A stretch of DNA of 64,000 nucleotides, taken from Allocatelliglobosispora scoriae (GTDB lineage: Bacteria; Actinomycetota; Actinomycetes; Mycobacteriales; Micromonosporaceae). Every line of letters starts with the position of its first letter. Positions within the stretch are counted from its first letter, which is position 1. This document shows positions 50,233-58,772 of this stretch, one piece after another. Both the position numbers and the translations under genes were made by a program. The DNA lies in assembly GCF_014204945.1 (NCBI RefSeq), contig NZ_JACHMN010000002.1, positions 4,487,001 to 4,551,000 on the forward strand, written 5' to 3'. A model generated the notes under the pieces. It saw only the letters and a list, made by a program, of their open reading frames with translations, did no database searches and was not told where the DNA came from.

Positions 50233-52677
50233 TTATCGAAGGTTGTGCATCACCGGTGCGTACCGTCGGACGATGGACGCCGGGTTCTTCCCGGCCGTGC
50301 CCGCTGCCCCCTGGGCGGCGGGCGCCGAGCCCCCGTACGCGTAGAACGTCCCCACGACATCGACGACGACGTTGGTGTAACCCACGTAGTTGTAGATGTT
50401 GAAAGCCTTGGTCGACCCGATGCCCGTCACGACGGCGTTGGGGATGACCTGGCCCGCGCTGGGGTTCAGGTTCGAGACCGTCGGCTTGCTGAGGCCGGCG
50501 TCGGCGGGCCACACCGTCAGATAGGTGGTCGCTGTCGGAGCCACCGCGGTGACGTTGAGGGCCAGTCCTTCGGTGTTGGCGGTCGCGATCGTGTCGGGGA
50601 CGGTCACCTTGGCCGTCTGGGCCGGCCCGATCGGAGCCGCCAGGCCCAGGCTCTCCCGGCTGTCCACGATGCGCGTGGGCGTGATCGGGTTGAACCGGAG
50701 GCCGTCCGCGAGCGTGCTGTCGTCGAAGAAGCCGACGATGTCCACGATCACGTGCGTCTTGGCCGATGTGTAGATGCCGATCGACGGCAGACCGGACGCC
50801 GAGCCGCAGCCGTCGCAGGGGGCGACGGGAACGATCGCGAAGTTCGGCACGACCTTGCCCCGCGAGTAGTTGACGGTCGAGGCATTGGGCAGTTCGTAGG
50901 GGTTGCCGTTCCACGTCCTCAGGTGCCCGTCGCCGCTGGGATCCACTGCGGTGACGTTGACGGCGAGGGCCTTGATGTGCGGGTTCACCGAGGCGCCGTA
51001 GCTCACCGGCACGTTCACGTAGTAACCCGCCGGCAGCTTCGCCCCGAGGTCGTAGCGCGTGTCGAGCAGCCGCTCCGGCACGACGCCCTGCAGCTGACCG
51101 CCGATGTTGTAGTTGTCGAGCAGGCTGTTGTCCTTGCCGTAATACCCGACGACGTCGGCGAGCAGGTGCGTGGAGTTGGTGTAGTTGTAGAGGTCGATCT
51201 GGCCGTCGGTGCCGAGTGCCACGGTCACGGAGCTGGCGACCGTCACGCCGCGGGTGACGTTCAGCGAGGACGCGGTCGGCCTGGTGACACCGGTCGGGTA
51301 CGCCGTGATGTAGGTCGTGCCCGTCGGTGCGGTGGCGGTGACGTTCAGAACGACGGCGGAGACGCCGCTCGACGGCACGTTGCCGTGGCCTCCGACCTGC
51401 AGGTGGATCACCTGACCGGGTCCGACCTGTGCCTTCGGGGCGCCGGTGCCGTTGCGGGTGTCCAGAATGCGCGTGGGCGACACCGGGTAGTAGGTGCCTA
51501 CCGCGTCACCCGTACCGACCAGCGACATCTCGACCGAGAAGATCGAAACGTCGCTGTTGTTGTTGATGTAGAGCGAGCCCCAGCGCTGCCCGACCCGGTT
51601 CGGATGGGCGTTGACCGTGATGGTGCAGCTCTGGTTCTTCGCCAGGGTGGCACCGTTGCAGGTGTTCGCCGTGATGGTGAAGTCGGCCGCCTGGCCGCCG
51701 GTCACCTGCACCGTGCTGATCGAGATCGGGGAAGGCCCCGTGCCGGTGACCGTGACCGTCTTGGCCAGGCCCTTGCCCACCTGGACCGACCCGAACGAGA
51801 GGGAGGTCGGGTAGCTGGCGCTGCGCGGATCCGTGCCGGACACCGCGAGATCGACGGACAGGCGCCCGGCGTTGGCGTCGCTGGTGAAGTTCAGCGCGGC
51901 CGCCAGCGGACCCCTGACGGTCGGGTGCGCCTTGACGCCGACAGTGCACGTGGCACCGTAGGCGAGGGTGGCGTTGGAGCAGGTGTCGGAGGTGATGGCG
52001 AAGGTGCCTGGCGACGACGTTCCGTAAGCTCCCCAGTTCGCCGCGCCGATCGAGGCGGCGCTGAGCTTGACGCCCTGCGTGCCGCGACCGGTGATCGTCA
52101 CCGTCTTGACGGCGGTGTCGTAACCGGCGCCCTGCCAGCCGAAGTCGAGGCTGGACACATCGTTGCCGTACGCCTTGTAGTCCAGCCCGGAGTTCCAGCG
52201 CACCTGGCCGAACATGTTCGGGGTGGCGGTGCCGCAGCCGATCGCATAGCTGGCCGCGAACGAGGTCATCTCGTGGGTCGTCGCGTCGTGCGCCACGTCC
52301 AGAACCGTGATCGAACCCTGGTGATTGGAGCATCCCCGGCTGTCGGCGCCGACCGACGCCGAGGCGCCGTTGCCGTTGAGCGGGTAGGTCGTGCCGGCGA
52401 CCCACTGGGTCGCGTCCTTGGGATAGAGGTCGATGACGATGCTGTGATCGCTCCACGTGGCCGAGAACGCGATCGCATCGCTGGTGGCGTGATGGGTGAC
52501 GTTCACCGCCGCCCCGTCGAAGGCGAGGGCGCCCTTCCACGGGTAGGCCTGGTCTCCCAGGTAGGTGAAGGCCGTGTACGGGGCGGTCGGCGCTGCGGCT
52601 TGTGCGGCTGTCGCCGGGATCGTCACCACGGACATGAGAAGGAGGGCGCCGACGAGGGCGCCTCGGATGGTGCGCAT
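50233..52677 (-). CDS. Large secreted beta-rich protein with RxLDTR-type domains
   Basis: 814 aa, exported by the signal peptide MRTIRGALVGALLLMSVVTI ... AAQAAAP. The N-terminal 170 residues form an unassigned domain; then come two choice-of-anchor/ASH-type Ig domains (FTITADTC-like ends: FAITSDTCSNATLAYGATC and FTITANTCNGATLAKNQSC), followed by three copies of the actinobacterial domain that begins with a proline and RILDTR/RLLDTR/RIVDSR and ends LLADVVGYYG, VIVDIVGFFD and VVVDVVGTFY. There is no sorting signal or C-terminal helix, so it is probably released or wall-associated. Substrate or partner unknown. Preceded by a long intergenic region. Confidence 0.85.
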   Translation of the reverse strand: MRTIRGALVGALLLMSVVTIPATAAQAAAPTAPYTAFTYLGDQAYPWKGALAFDGAAVNVTHHATSDAIAFSATWSDHSIVIDLYPKDATQWVAGTTYPLNGNGASASVGADSRGCSNHQGSITVLDVAHDATTHEMTSFAASYAIGCGTATPNMFGQVRWNSGLDYKAYGNDVSSLDFGWQGAGYDTAVKTVTITGRGTQGVKLSAASIGAANWGAYGTSSPGTFAITSDTCSNATLAYGATCTVGVKAHPTVRGPLAAALNFTSDANAGRLSVDLAVSGTDPRSASYPTSLSFGSVQVGKGLAKTVTVTGTGPSPISISTVQVTGGQAADFTITANTCNGATLAKNQSCTITVNAHPNRVGQRWGSLYINNNSDVSIFSVEMSLVGTGDAVGTYYPVSPTRILDTRNGTGAPKAQVGPGQVIHLQVGGHGNVPSSGVSAVVLNVTATAPTGTTYITAYPTGVTRPTASSLNVTRGVTVASSVTVALGTDGQIDLYNYTNSTHLLADVVGYYGKDNSLLDNYNIGGQLQGVVPERLLDTRYDLGAKLPAGYYVNVPVSYGASVNPHIKALAVNVTAVDPSGDGHLRTWNGNPYELPNASTVNYSRGKVVPNFAIVPVAPCDGCGSASGLPSIGIYTSAKTHVIVDIVGFFDDSTLADGLRFNPITPTRIVDSRESLGLAAPIGPAQTAKVTVPDTIATANTEGLALNVTAVAPTATTYLTVWPADAGLSKPTVSNLNPSAGQVIPNAVVTGIGSTKAFNIYNYVGYTNVVVDVVGTFYAYGGSAPAAQGAAGTAGKNPASIVRRYAPVMHNLR

Positions 52678-52926
52678 GAATCCCCCATGGATTGTGTCGG
52701 ATGCGCAAGGCAGACCGGACGCTAATCGACAGGGGAGGCCGTAACAATAGTGTTATCCGGCAGGACGGCCGGGCATCCGGGTGATGCTCGGCACCTTCAT
52801 CAGATCGCTGCGCCAGCCGCCCGGGTCGCTGATCGACTCGCCGACTATAGACGTTTGGCAGCTTGGGAAGGATCGGGCAGCGTCCTAGAAGTTGGACATC
52901 AGCCACGTAACAGTAAAAGTGCCCCC
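52678..52926. other. Upstream region of the secreted beta-rich protein, no gene seen
   Basis: Contains the promoter of the minus-strand gene by position; a TAACA/TGTTA inverted repeat near 52,742-52,755 is the only symmetric site noticed. Nothing coding was recognised. Confidence 0.4.
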
Positions 52927-53192
52927 GGCGGGTCCCGCCGAACATGGGAACGTCCTGACACACTCGTCGATGTCGCGATCATCACCGGGACATGGCGGCT
53001 GACATCACCCTGACGGACAGAACCATCAAAGTCTCGTTGGCCTGCCAGTGTTGCTTCGACACCGGTAGGCCCTCCTTCGTATTGCAGCCTTTTGACGAGG
53101 CTGGGGGACCAGCTGAGAGCAGGTCGGCATCTCGGGCGGGATACTTCCCTAAACTGTTCCCCATCGGGGTCGGCTGGCCATAGCGGCTGACC
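52927..53192. repeat. Dispersed repeat R2, copy 1 (266 bp)
   Basis: Begins GGCGGGTCCCG and ends around AGCGGCTGACC. It matches 58112-58376 over its full length with scattered substitutions (roughly nine bases in ten identical by eye) and hardly any gaps. A third copy, only its first 85 bp, is at 59533-59618. The frame MAADITLTDRTIK is open in both long copies, but there is no ribosome binding site and the translated sequence resembles no protein family I know, so I treat it as a DNA repeat. Confidence 0.8.
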
Positions 53193-53427
53193 CGGCTATT
53201 CATGCCGGACCAGTATGATCACCCCGTCGGGAGATACCGTCGTCGACAGGCTTCGGCTCCTTGTGGACTGCTCCCTACCGAGGCGACGAAACGGTACTGA
53301 TCGCAAGGCTCTACGTATCAGCGCGTCCGGTGCTCGCGCTCACGGGAATGCCTCGAGAGGCAATCGAACCCGGGGCAGGCCCTCGCTACCGACACGGCTC
53401 CTGCAGTGGAATGAAGGACTGGTCAGC
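53193..53427. other. Spacer, no gene recognised
   Basis: Short open frames here have no ribosome binding site and no family resemblance. It separates repeat R2 from the convergent membrane coiled-coil gene. Confidence 0.4.
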
Positions 53428-54009
53428 TCATCCGAGAGTCTCCACGGACGGGGTCGGCATGTGACCCAGTTCGGCGGCGAGCCTTGCGGAGAGTTCCCGT
53501 CGGGCCGCCTCAAGGATCCGAAACTGCTCAGAAGCCTGATCTAGCTCGATATTTCCTTGAAGAGTGCTGTGGTTCGGGAAGTCCTCGAGGCCGGGGCTGT
53601 TGCGAACGATGTCGTTGATCTGGACCACAGCGTCCATGACCGCCTGAGCCAGTTCGACCTCGGCGTCGTCGAGGACCGCCTTGCTGTGGATGAGGTAGGT
53701 GTAGACGCTGCGCACACCCGCGACCACGACCTGGGTGTCGAGCCCGCGCGAGAGACGCGTCTGCGCCTCCATCTCCAGCAGGGCCTTGAGCAGTCCTTCC
53801 AGCGCCTGAGCCCGCCGGTCTCGGTATGGCTGGCTGAGTTGCCTTGCGCGTTCGCGCTCAGAGTCTTGCCGGTCGATCCGGCGTTCGGCTTCCGCAGTCC
53901 GGAGCGCAGCCAGCTCGCGGCGCTCCGACCTGCTCCATTGGTAGAACGCCAGGAGTGCAACTGCCGCGGTGACCAGTGCACTGAGGACAGGTGGGAGCCA
54001 AGTGGACAT
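53428..54009 (-). CDS. Membrane-anchored coiled-coil protein
   Basis: About 193 aa. One N-terminal membrane helix (LPPVLSALVTAAVALLAFYQW) is followed by a long charged coiled coil (RSERRELAALRTAEAERRID, RQDSERERARQLSQPYRDRR) and a helical C-terminal domain (VMDAVVQINDIVRNSPGLED). Topology suggests a short outside end and a cytoplasmic body. I do not recognise a family; similar proteins occur as single genes in actinomycete islands. The start could be ATG 54009 or ATG 54045; the former places the helix at the very N-terminus. Confidence 0.6.
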   Translation of the reverse strand: MSTWLPPVLSALVTAAVALLAFYQWSRSERRELAALRTAEAERRIDRQDSERERARQLSQPYRDRRAQALEGLLKALLEMEAQTRLSRGLDTQVVVAGVRSVYTYLIHSKAVLDDAEVELAQAVMDAVVQINDIVRNSPGLEDFPNHSTLQGNIELDQASEQFRILEAARRELSARLAAELGHMPTPSVETLG

Positions 54010-54113
54010 CCCGGTAGCATGACGTCCGGTGTCGAGAACGGGCATCGGCGAAGCGGGCCAAGCTCTGGATCAGACCGGGCTGACCTCTGATTCGGTTCGA
54101 TACTGCGTGGATG

Positions 54114-54197
54114 CCGAAACGTGCCCCGAACGGCAATAACGTCCGTCTATTGAGCTGCGCAAATGTGGTCGAGGCGCAGGTCGATCTCCATGGCGGG
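54114..54197. repeat. Dispersed repeat R1, copy 1 (84 bp)
   Basis: Matches 58034-58117 with about 10 substitutions in 84 bp and no gaps. Contains the invariant stretch GTGCCCCGAACGGCAA. After its end (ATGGCGGG) the sequence resembles the tail of R2 (GCGGGATACT..CCCTA), so this copy looks like an R1-R2 element with its middle deleted. Confidence 0.75.
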
Positions 54198-54573
54198 ATA
54201 CTGCCCTATGGGACGGTGACGGTGGCTATTGATCTGCCCGTTGACGGAACGGCAGACTGATCTCTACAGGGGATAGGACTGTGACAGGCGTGGGGACCGG
54301 GTTACGTGCCTGACCGACCTGGGCCTGGGCCGGCCGGCCTGGACCGGTGAGCTCTGGTGGAGCAGACCGCCGCCATCGATCCCGAACGGTCGGGCAAGAT
54401 GGTCGGCCATCTGAATCACGGGGAGTTGATGCAGGGAGTACAGCGCTGCGGATTGTGCTGGGTCTGAACTCGTAGCAAGCCCTGGGCGCGTCTCAGCACC
54501 ACATGGCTTTGGTGGTCAGGGTCGTGAAGTACTTCAGGGTGCTGGGTGGCATCGTCCTGCTTGGATGATATTC
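54198..54573. other. Spacer, no gene recognised
   Basis: About 375 bp upstream of the pentapeptide-repeat gene. Apart from R2-tail-like sequence at its start, I see no coding, RNA or repeat feature. The GC content falls towards its right end. Confidence 0.4.
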
Positions 54574-55824
54574 ATGCTGACGGCTGCACCCTGGTATACC
54601 TCTGGAACATTCTGGTCGGCGATAGGAATCCCCGTTGCCATAATCATCGCAATAGTCACAATCTGGGCAACGTTTCGTATCACTCACCCAAAGCGTCAAC
54701 TGTTCTACAGCATGCCGGTTGCGACGCCCCTACTTAACGTGCCGTCTGGTGATCCAGTGCGCAGAGGGCTCGAAGTCCGTCGCGACGGCGTCGTCCCAGC
54801 AGATCCCCATGTACTAGAAGTGCGGATATCTAGTAATAGCCGCCGCGATATTCCGGCGACGGCATTCGACAGGGGGCAGCCACTTACACTTGACGTAGCT
54901 GTTCCGATCGTAGAGGTGCTCCAGAGCACATCAGCCCCAGGGTCGGCCCCTCTGCCGATATTCGAGACAGCAGATTCGAGAATTCTCATCCACCCCAACT
55001 TGATCAAAAAGCAGCAGATCATTACATTCTTTGTGCTAGTCGACGGCCCAAACCCTCGACTTACGTGCCCGCATCCACAATTGATTGATATCAATGTTAC
55101 GGAACGCAGCGAGCGCGTTGATGCGGTAGAACGGAATGGGTACACCGCACAGGTGCGCAGCACTCAACGGACACAAAAGCTGATCGCAACCGCTGCGATT
55201 GCATTGGCGCTCGCCACGAGTACAGGTATCTACGCTACCTTCAAATATAACCGGGATCAGGCATTCCAATCGCAGATTATCGATCGATTTACTCGGGCAA
55301 ATGACCAGCTTGCCTCTGTACAACTCGAAGGCCGCTTAGGCGGCATTTACAGTTTCGAACAAATTATGATTGATTATGAAATCTATGAAGACCCAATCAT
55401 CGAGATCCTATCTGCATTCGTTCGCAGCCATGGTCAAAAAGCTCCATCCATAGCACCAACAGCTTCAAAGACCGGAGACAAAGGCTCAACCCCCCTCGAT
55501 GTGCAGGCCGCCATTACGGTCCTTGGGCGCCGTCCCCATCCCGCAACCCATCGTGAAGTCAACTTCTCCAAATCAACAATAAGTGACGCTGATTTGAGTG
55601 GCGCGAATTTTAGCGGCGCGAATCTGAATTATGCCGACCTGAGTGGCGCGAATCTGAACGATGCGGACCTGAGTGGCGCGATGCTGGATTATGTGAACCT
55701 ACGTGGAGCGGACATGATCGGCGCGAATCTGAGTGGGGCAAGCATTGAACATGCGGTATTTGATGAGCAAACGAAGTGGCCAACGGGCTATCCCGTACAG
55801 ACGAAGCCGTCTCCGACCCCCTGA
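54574..55824 (+). CDS. Membrane protein with C-terminal pentapeptide repeats
   Basis: About 416 aa. Two membrane helices: one at the N-terminus (TFWSAIGIPVAIIIAIVTIW) and one near residue 210 (KLIATAAIALALATSTGIYA). Between them lies a soluble domain of about 150 residues without a recognised family. The C-terminal 70 residues are eight or nine pentapeptide repeats (ADLSGANFSGANLNYADLSG onward) forming a short right-handed helix. The gene is clearly less GC-rich than the rest of the window and uses A/T-ending codons such as AAT and ATA, so it was probably acquired. ATG 54574 has GGA at 8 nt; ATG 54565 is an alternative. Function unknown. Confidence 0.75.
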   Translation: MLTAAPWYTSGTFWSAIGIPVAIIIAIVTIWATFRITHPKRQLFYSMPVATPLLNVPSGDPVRRGLEVRRDGVVPADPHVLEVRISSNSRRDIPATAFDRGQPLTLDVAVPIVEVLQSTSAPGSAPLPIFETADSRILIHPNLIKKQQIITFFVLVDGPNPRLTCPHPQLIDINVTERSERVDAVERNGYTAQVRSTQRTQKLIATAAIALALATSTGIYATFKYNRDQAFQSQIIDRFTRANDQLASVQLEGRLGGIYSFEQIMIDYEIYEDPIIEILSAFVRSHGQKAPSIAPTASKTGDKGSTPLDVQAAITVLGRRPHPATHREVNFSKSTISDADLSGANFSGANLNYADLSGANLNDADLSGAMLDYVNLRGADMIGANLSGASIEHAVFDEQTKWPTGYPVQTKPSPTP

Positions 55825-55951
55825 ACTGGGATAGAGGATCTGAGTCGCGCTCATACAGGTAAAAAGCTCATGCAACGCCTGAGTCGGGTATCTAAGCTGA
55901 CGCATGGCCCGCCATCTGGCCGCAAAGAAGACATGCCGTGAGGAGATCGAC

Positions 55952-56977
55952 ATGGACGTGAGGGCGAGCTACGAGCTGCCGGTGCCCATCTGGGTGATGG
56001 GCGACGCGCTCGATGCGACGTACCCGACCGGGTACGGCAAGCTCTGGTTCAACGTCGTGATGCCTCATGGTCAGCCACCCGTCGGCGGGCCCCCTCCTAT
56101 GCTCGGCGTCGAGTCGCGCCCCGAGTTGACCGGCGAGCAAGTCGTATGGGTGAAGGAGTACGGCGCTTTCATCCCCGAGTCGCTTCGGCCAGCCACCGCG
56201 CTACATCGCGTGGCCGTGACCGACGCCGAGGGCCCCACCTACGATCACAAGCCGTGGTTCACCGCCGAGCATCAACTCGCTGGATGCATCGGTGAGTGGT
56301 TCAACGACGTGCGGACCTGGGCTGAAATCGTGACCGGCCAAGACCTCGACCCCGATCACCGTGTCTACAGCGCGGAGTCGGTCGGTGCAGGGCTCACGTT
56401 CATCGAGCCACCACGCGACGGCGCTCTAGGATTCAAGATCACTACACCTAGCGTCGTTCCACTCCGCGCGCAAGAGTGGGCTTCCATCCTCGGGTTTGTC
56501 CGTGACGGCCAGGAACCGCCTCTAGAAGAGGTGCTCAGCCGTGACGCACGAGCCGCGCACAGACGCGGCGCCAACCGACGAGCGATCATCGACGCAGCCA
56601 CCGCCCTAGAAATCGTCCTCGTCCGGCACGTCCGCAGCCACGCCAGCCAACTGCCCCAACGCCAGCGAGATCGCATCGGCGAACGGGCAGCCCTCGGCGT
56701 CTACCTCTCGATCGCGGAGAACTCCGGCCTCCCCCTGGCTGTTCCGGCCGATCGGTTGCGTTGGCTGACCGACCTTCGCAACGACGCCGCTCATCGAGGT
56801 GCGGCACCAGACCACGTAGAAGCCGGCAACGCGGTGCAAGTGATGATCGATTTCCTCGGCGCTCACGGTCGACTCCGCAGGACGGACGAGCGCGAGCCTG
56901 ACGGTGGGGAGTTGATGCTGGCCGATCCGGAAACAGCGTCGCTGGTCGGCGGAGAAGCGCGACCGCATGGGCGATGA
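55952..56977 (+). CDS. HEPN-like protein with RX4H motif
   Basis: About 341 aa, soluble. The C-terminal third has the pattern of a HEPN four-helix domain: RRGANRRAIIDAATALEIVL (helix 1-2 region) and then RLRWLTDLRNDAAHRG, where Arg276-Asn-x-x-x-His281 fits the RX4-6H ribonuclease motif. The N-terminal 190 residues are an unassigned domain (IWVMGDALDATYPTGYGKLW). HEPN proteins with an intact motif are often RNases in toxin-antitoxin and anti-phage systems, but many housekeeping examples exist. ATG 55952 has GAGGAG at a normal distance. It is followed 44 bp later by a toxin-antitoxin pair. Confidence 0.7.
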   Translation: MDVRASYELPVPIWVMGDALDATYPTGYGKLWFNVVMPHGQPPVGGPPPMLGVESRPELTGEQVVWVKEYGAFIPESLRPATALHRVAVTDAEGPTYDHKPWFTAEHQLAGCIGEWFNDVRTWAEIVTGQDLDPDHRVYSAESVGAGLTFIEPPRDGALGFKITTPSVVPLRAQEWASILGFVRDGQEPPLEEVLSRDARAAHRRGANRRAIIDAATALEIVLVRHVRSHASQLPQRQRDRIGERAALGVYLSIAENSGLPLAVPADRLRWLTDLRNDAAHRGAAPDHVEAGNAVQVMIDFLGAHGRLRRTDEREPDGGELMLADPETASLVGGEARPHGR

Positions 56978-57021
56978 CAAGGCATACCACTGCTCATACC
57001 ACCTGCTGTACCATTGGTTAT

Positions 57022-57279
57022 ATGGCTGCTGAGAAGGTAACGCTGAGCCTGGCCCCGGACACGCTGGAGCGTGCACGGGCCAGCGCTGAAGCTGAGGGAA
57101 TCAACCTGTCCGCGTGGATCGACCGGGCCGCCCGGCAGTACGCGCTGCGCGACGCCGGCCAGCAGTATGCCGCGTGGCTTGCCGAGCACCCGGACATCAA
57201 CGACGAGGTCGGCGCGTGGCGTGCGGCGAAAGCCGAAGTCATGGGCAGCCGGTGGACCGGTCTGGCGGACGCTGCGTGA
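57022..57279 (+). CDS. Antitoxin-like protein (ribbon-helix-helix type)
   Basis: About 85 aa. The N-terminal KVTLSLAPDTLERARASAEA segment has the strand-helix-helix pattern of ribbon-helix-helix DNA-binding antitoxins, continued by INLSAWIDRAARQY. The C-terminal half is a probable toxin-binding tail (WLAEHPDINDEVGAWRAAKA). It overlaps the next gene by 4 bp (GTGA), the classic antitoxin-first order. ATG 57022 follows a short AT-rich region. It probably represses its own operon together with the toxin. Confidence 0.78.
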   Translation: MAAEKVTLSLAPDTLERARASAEAEGINLSAWIDRAARQYALRDAGQQYAAWLAEHPDINDEVGAWRAAKAEVMGSRWTGLADAA

Positions 57280-57584
57280 ACCACGGCGAAGTCTGGACAG
57301 TCCAGCGTCCCGGCGGACGCTGGCGGGTAGCGGTGGTCTCCGCGGACGGCTACAACGACGCACCCGGCGCGCTGCCGTTCGTGGTCCCGATCGTCCGTAC
57401 ACCCGGCGGGATCCTGCCGCCCTACACCGCGCCGCTGGTCGACCCGGATCCCGTGGGAGGCGTCGCCCTGGTCGCCGAGCTCGGCCAGGTCGACCCGAAG
57501 TGGGCAACCGAGCGCGTCGGGATGCTCACCGGCGCCAGCACCACGGCGGTAGGCAACGCGCTCCGAGAGCTGTTCCTGCTGTAG
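57276..57584 (+). CDS. MazF/PemK-family toxin (probable mRNA interferase)
   Basis: About 102 aa. The start NHGEVWTVQRPGGRWRVAVV is the usual opening of the PemK/MazF beta-barrel, and VPIVRTP and ALVAELGQVDPKWATER match the middle and dimer-interface strands. MazF toxins cut single-stranded mRNA at short sequences and are held inactive by the antitoxin. The GTG start at 57276 overlaps the antitoxin stop (GTGA). A small hairpin follows 21 bp after the stop. The usual opening G-E-V-W is intact, so there is no sign of decay. Confidence 0.82.
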   Translation: MNHGEVWTVQRPGGRWRVAVVSADGYNDAPGALPFVVPIVRTPGGILPPYTAPLVDPDPVGGVALVAELGQVDPKWATERVGMLTGASTTAVGNALRELFLL

Positions 57585-57605
57585 CTGGTGCTCGCGCCCG
57601 CCGTG

Positions 57606-57620
57606 CACCTCTTGGAGGTG
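57606..57620 (+). terminator. Short hairpin after the toxin gene
   Basis: CACCTC / GAGGTG around a TTG loop, followed by TAAT. Weak but well placed. Confidence 0.45.
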
Positions 57621-58033
57621 TAATCGGCGTAGCCGTGCAGGTCGGAGCGTTCAAGGCTTGAGATGCTGCAACTCGGCATTGCAAGCCTGTGCAGCTTGTC
57701 GGTCGGGGCCGAAGATTGCAGGTGGTCTGCGCGTTGTTGTCTGTCGGTGGCGTCGTGATGCGGCTGGTGTCGATGCTCTGGGCTTGCTGCTGGCTTCGCG
57801 AACGCGCTGTCGAGGTGACCGGAGGGCTTCGGCGTGGTGATCGCCTGCTATCCCGGTCGAGGTCCGATCTGGCCGGCAGTCGGCTCGGGTCGGAGATCGG
57901 CATTCGCTGGCTGGACTCGGTCGGCCGCGTGCGAAGCGTGTATTCGGGCCTCGTCCGAGCGGAACCTTCATGTAGTTCATCGGCTTGAGTTCAGGGCGCA
58001 GGTTGGTGCCTCCGTTTCGGACTGCTTTGGAGG
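57621..58033. other. Spacer, no gene recognised
   Basis: About 410 bp between the toxin gene and repeats R1/R2. Short open frames exist on both strands, but none has a ribosome binding site or a recognisable product. Confidence 0.4.
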
Positions 58034-58117
58034 CCGAGACGTGCCCCGAACGGCAACAGCATCCGCCCGTTGAGCTGCGCGAATGTGGTCGAGGCTCAGG
58101 TCGATCTCCAGGGCGGG
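58034..58117. repeat. Dispersed repeat R1, copy 2 (84 bp)
   Basis: Second copy of R1 (see 54114-54197). Here it runs directly into R2, sharing the GGCGGG junction at 58112-58117, which suggests R1 and R2 are the two halves of one larger element. Confidence 0.75.
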
Positions 58118-58376
58118 TCCCGTCGAACATGGGAATGTCCGGACACACCCGGCGATGTCGCGATCATCACCGGGGCATGGCGGCTGACATCACCCTGACG
58201 GACAGAACCATCAAACTCTCGTCGGCCTGCCGGTGTCGTTTCGACACTGGCAGGCCCTCCTTCGTGTTGCAGCCTGTTCGCGAGGCTGGGGGACCAGATG
58301 GGAGCAGGTCGGCATCTCGGGCGGGATACTTCCCTAAACTGCTCCCCATCGAGTCGCCTGGCGGTAGCGGCTGACC
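58112..58376. repeat. Dispersed repeat R2, copy 2 (265 bp)
   Basis: Full-length match to 52927-53192 in the same orientation, 5.2 kb apart. The most conserved part is ATGGCGGCTGACATCACCCT and the GGGATACTTCCCTAAACTG stretch near the end. Confidence 0.8.
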
Positions 58377-58772
58377 TGCCGATAGATGCAACATTTACGT
58401 GATTAATCCGGGACTGGTTCAACTCCGGATGAGAAAGCTCATCGGTGGGCTGTTTAGTACGGGCCGGCATCTTCACAGTGTCGCGGGCGGTGCGGCGGTT
58501 GAGTTACGCCCAGCGGCCGACCCAGTTCAGTATCGCCAATCGCGTCGACGCTGCCGCTGATGCGATCGTCAGAGCCGCCAACTGCAACGGCGATGGGACC
58601 CGTGATGGTGTGTCCGGAGAGGTCAGCGAATGCCAACATCGGTGAATGAGGCGGCGCTGGCTTTCGAGGACCGCCCTCGCCGGTGAGGCAACGCTGGCGG
58701 GTTGAAGTCGCCACAGCCGCTCGACAGCCAAACGACTGTAATGACCGCTTTAAGCCAGATAACATCTTCCTC
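58377..58772. other. Spacer before the M41-like gene
   Basis: About 400 bp without a convincing gene. An in-frame GTG at 58683 would extend the following gene by 30 codons, but with unrelated, arginine-rich sequence. Confidence 0.4.

Noticed and set aside
50245-52725. 826-codon plus-strand frame opposite the secreted beta-rich protein
   Set aside because: The composition is typical of the antisense of a GC-rich gene. The minus strand has a signal peptide and repeated known domains.
52992-53183. Small protein MAADITLTDRTIK... conserved in both R2 copies
   Set aside because: Open on both strands, with no ribosome binding site and sequence unlike a protein. Conservation is explained by the DNA repeat itself.
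53330-53400. Minus-strand GGGTTCGATT as a tRNA T-arm
   Set aside because: The flanking bases do not pair into a T-stem and no other tRNA arms are present.
53261-53464. 67-codon plus-strand frame before the coiled-coil gene
   Set aside because: No ribosome binding site, no resemblance to a family, and it overlaps the end of the convergent gene.
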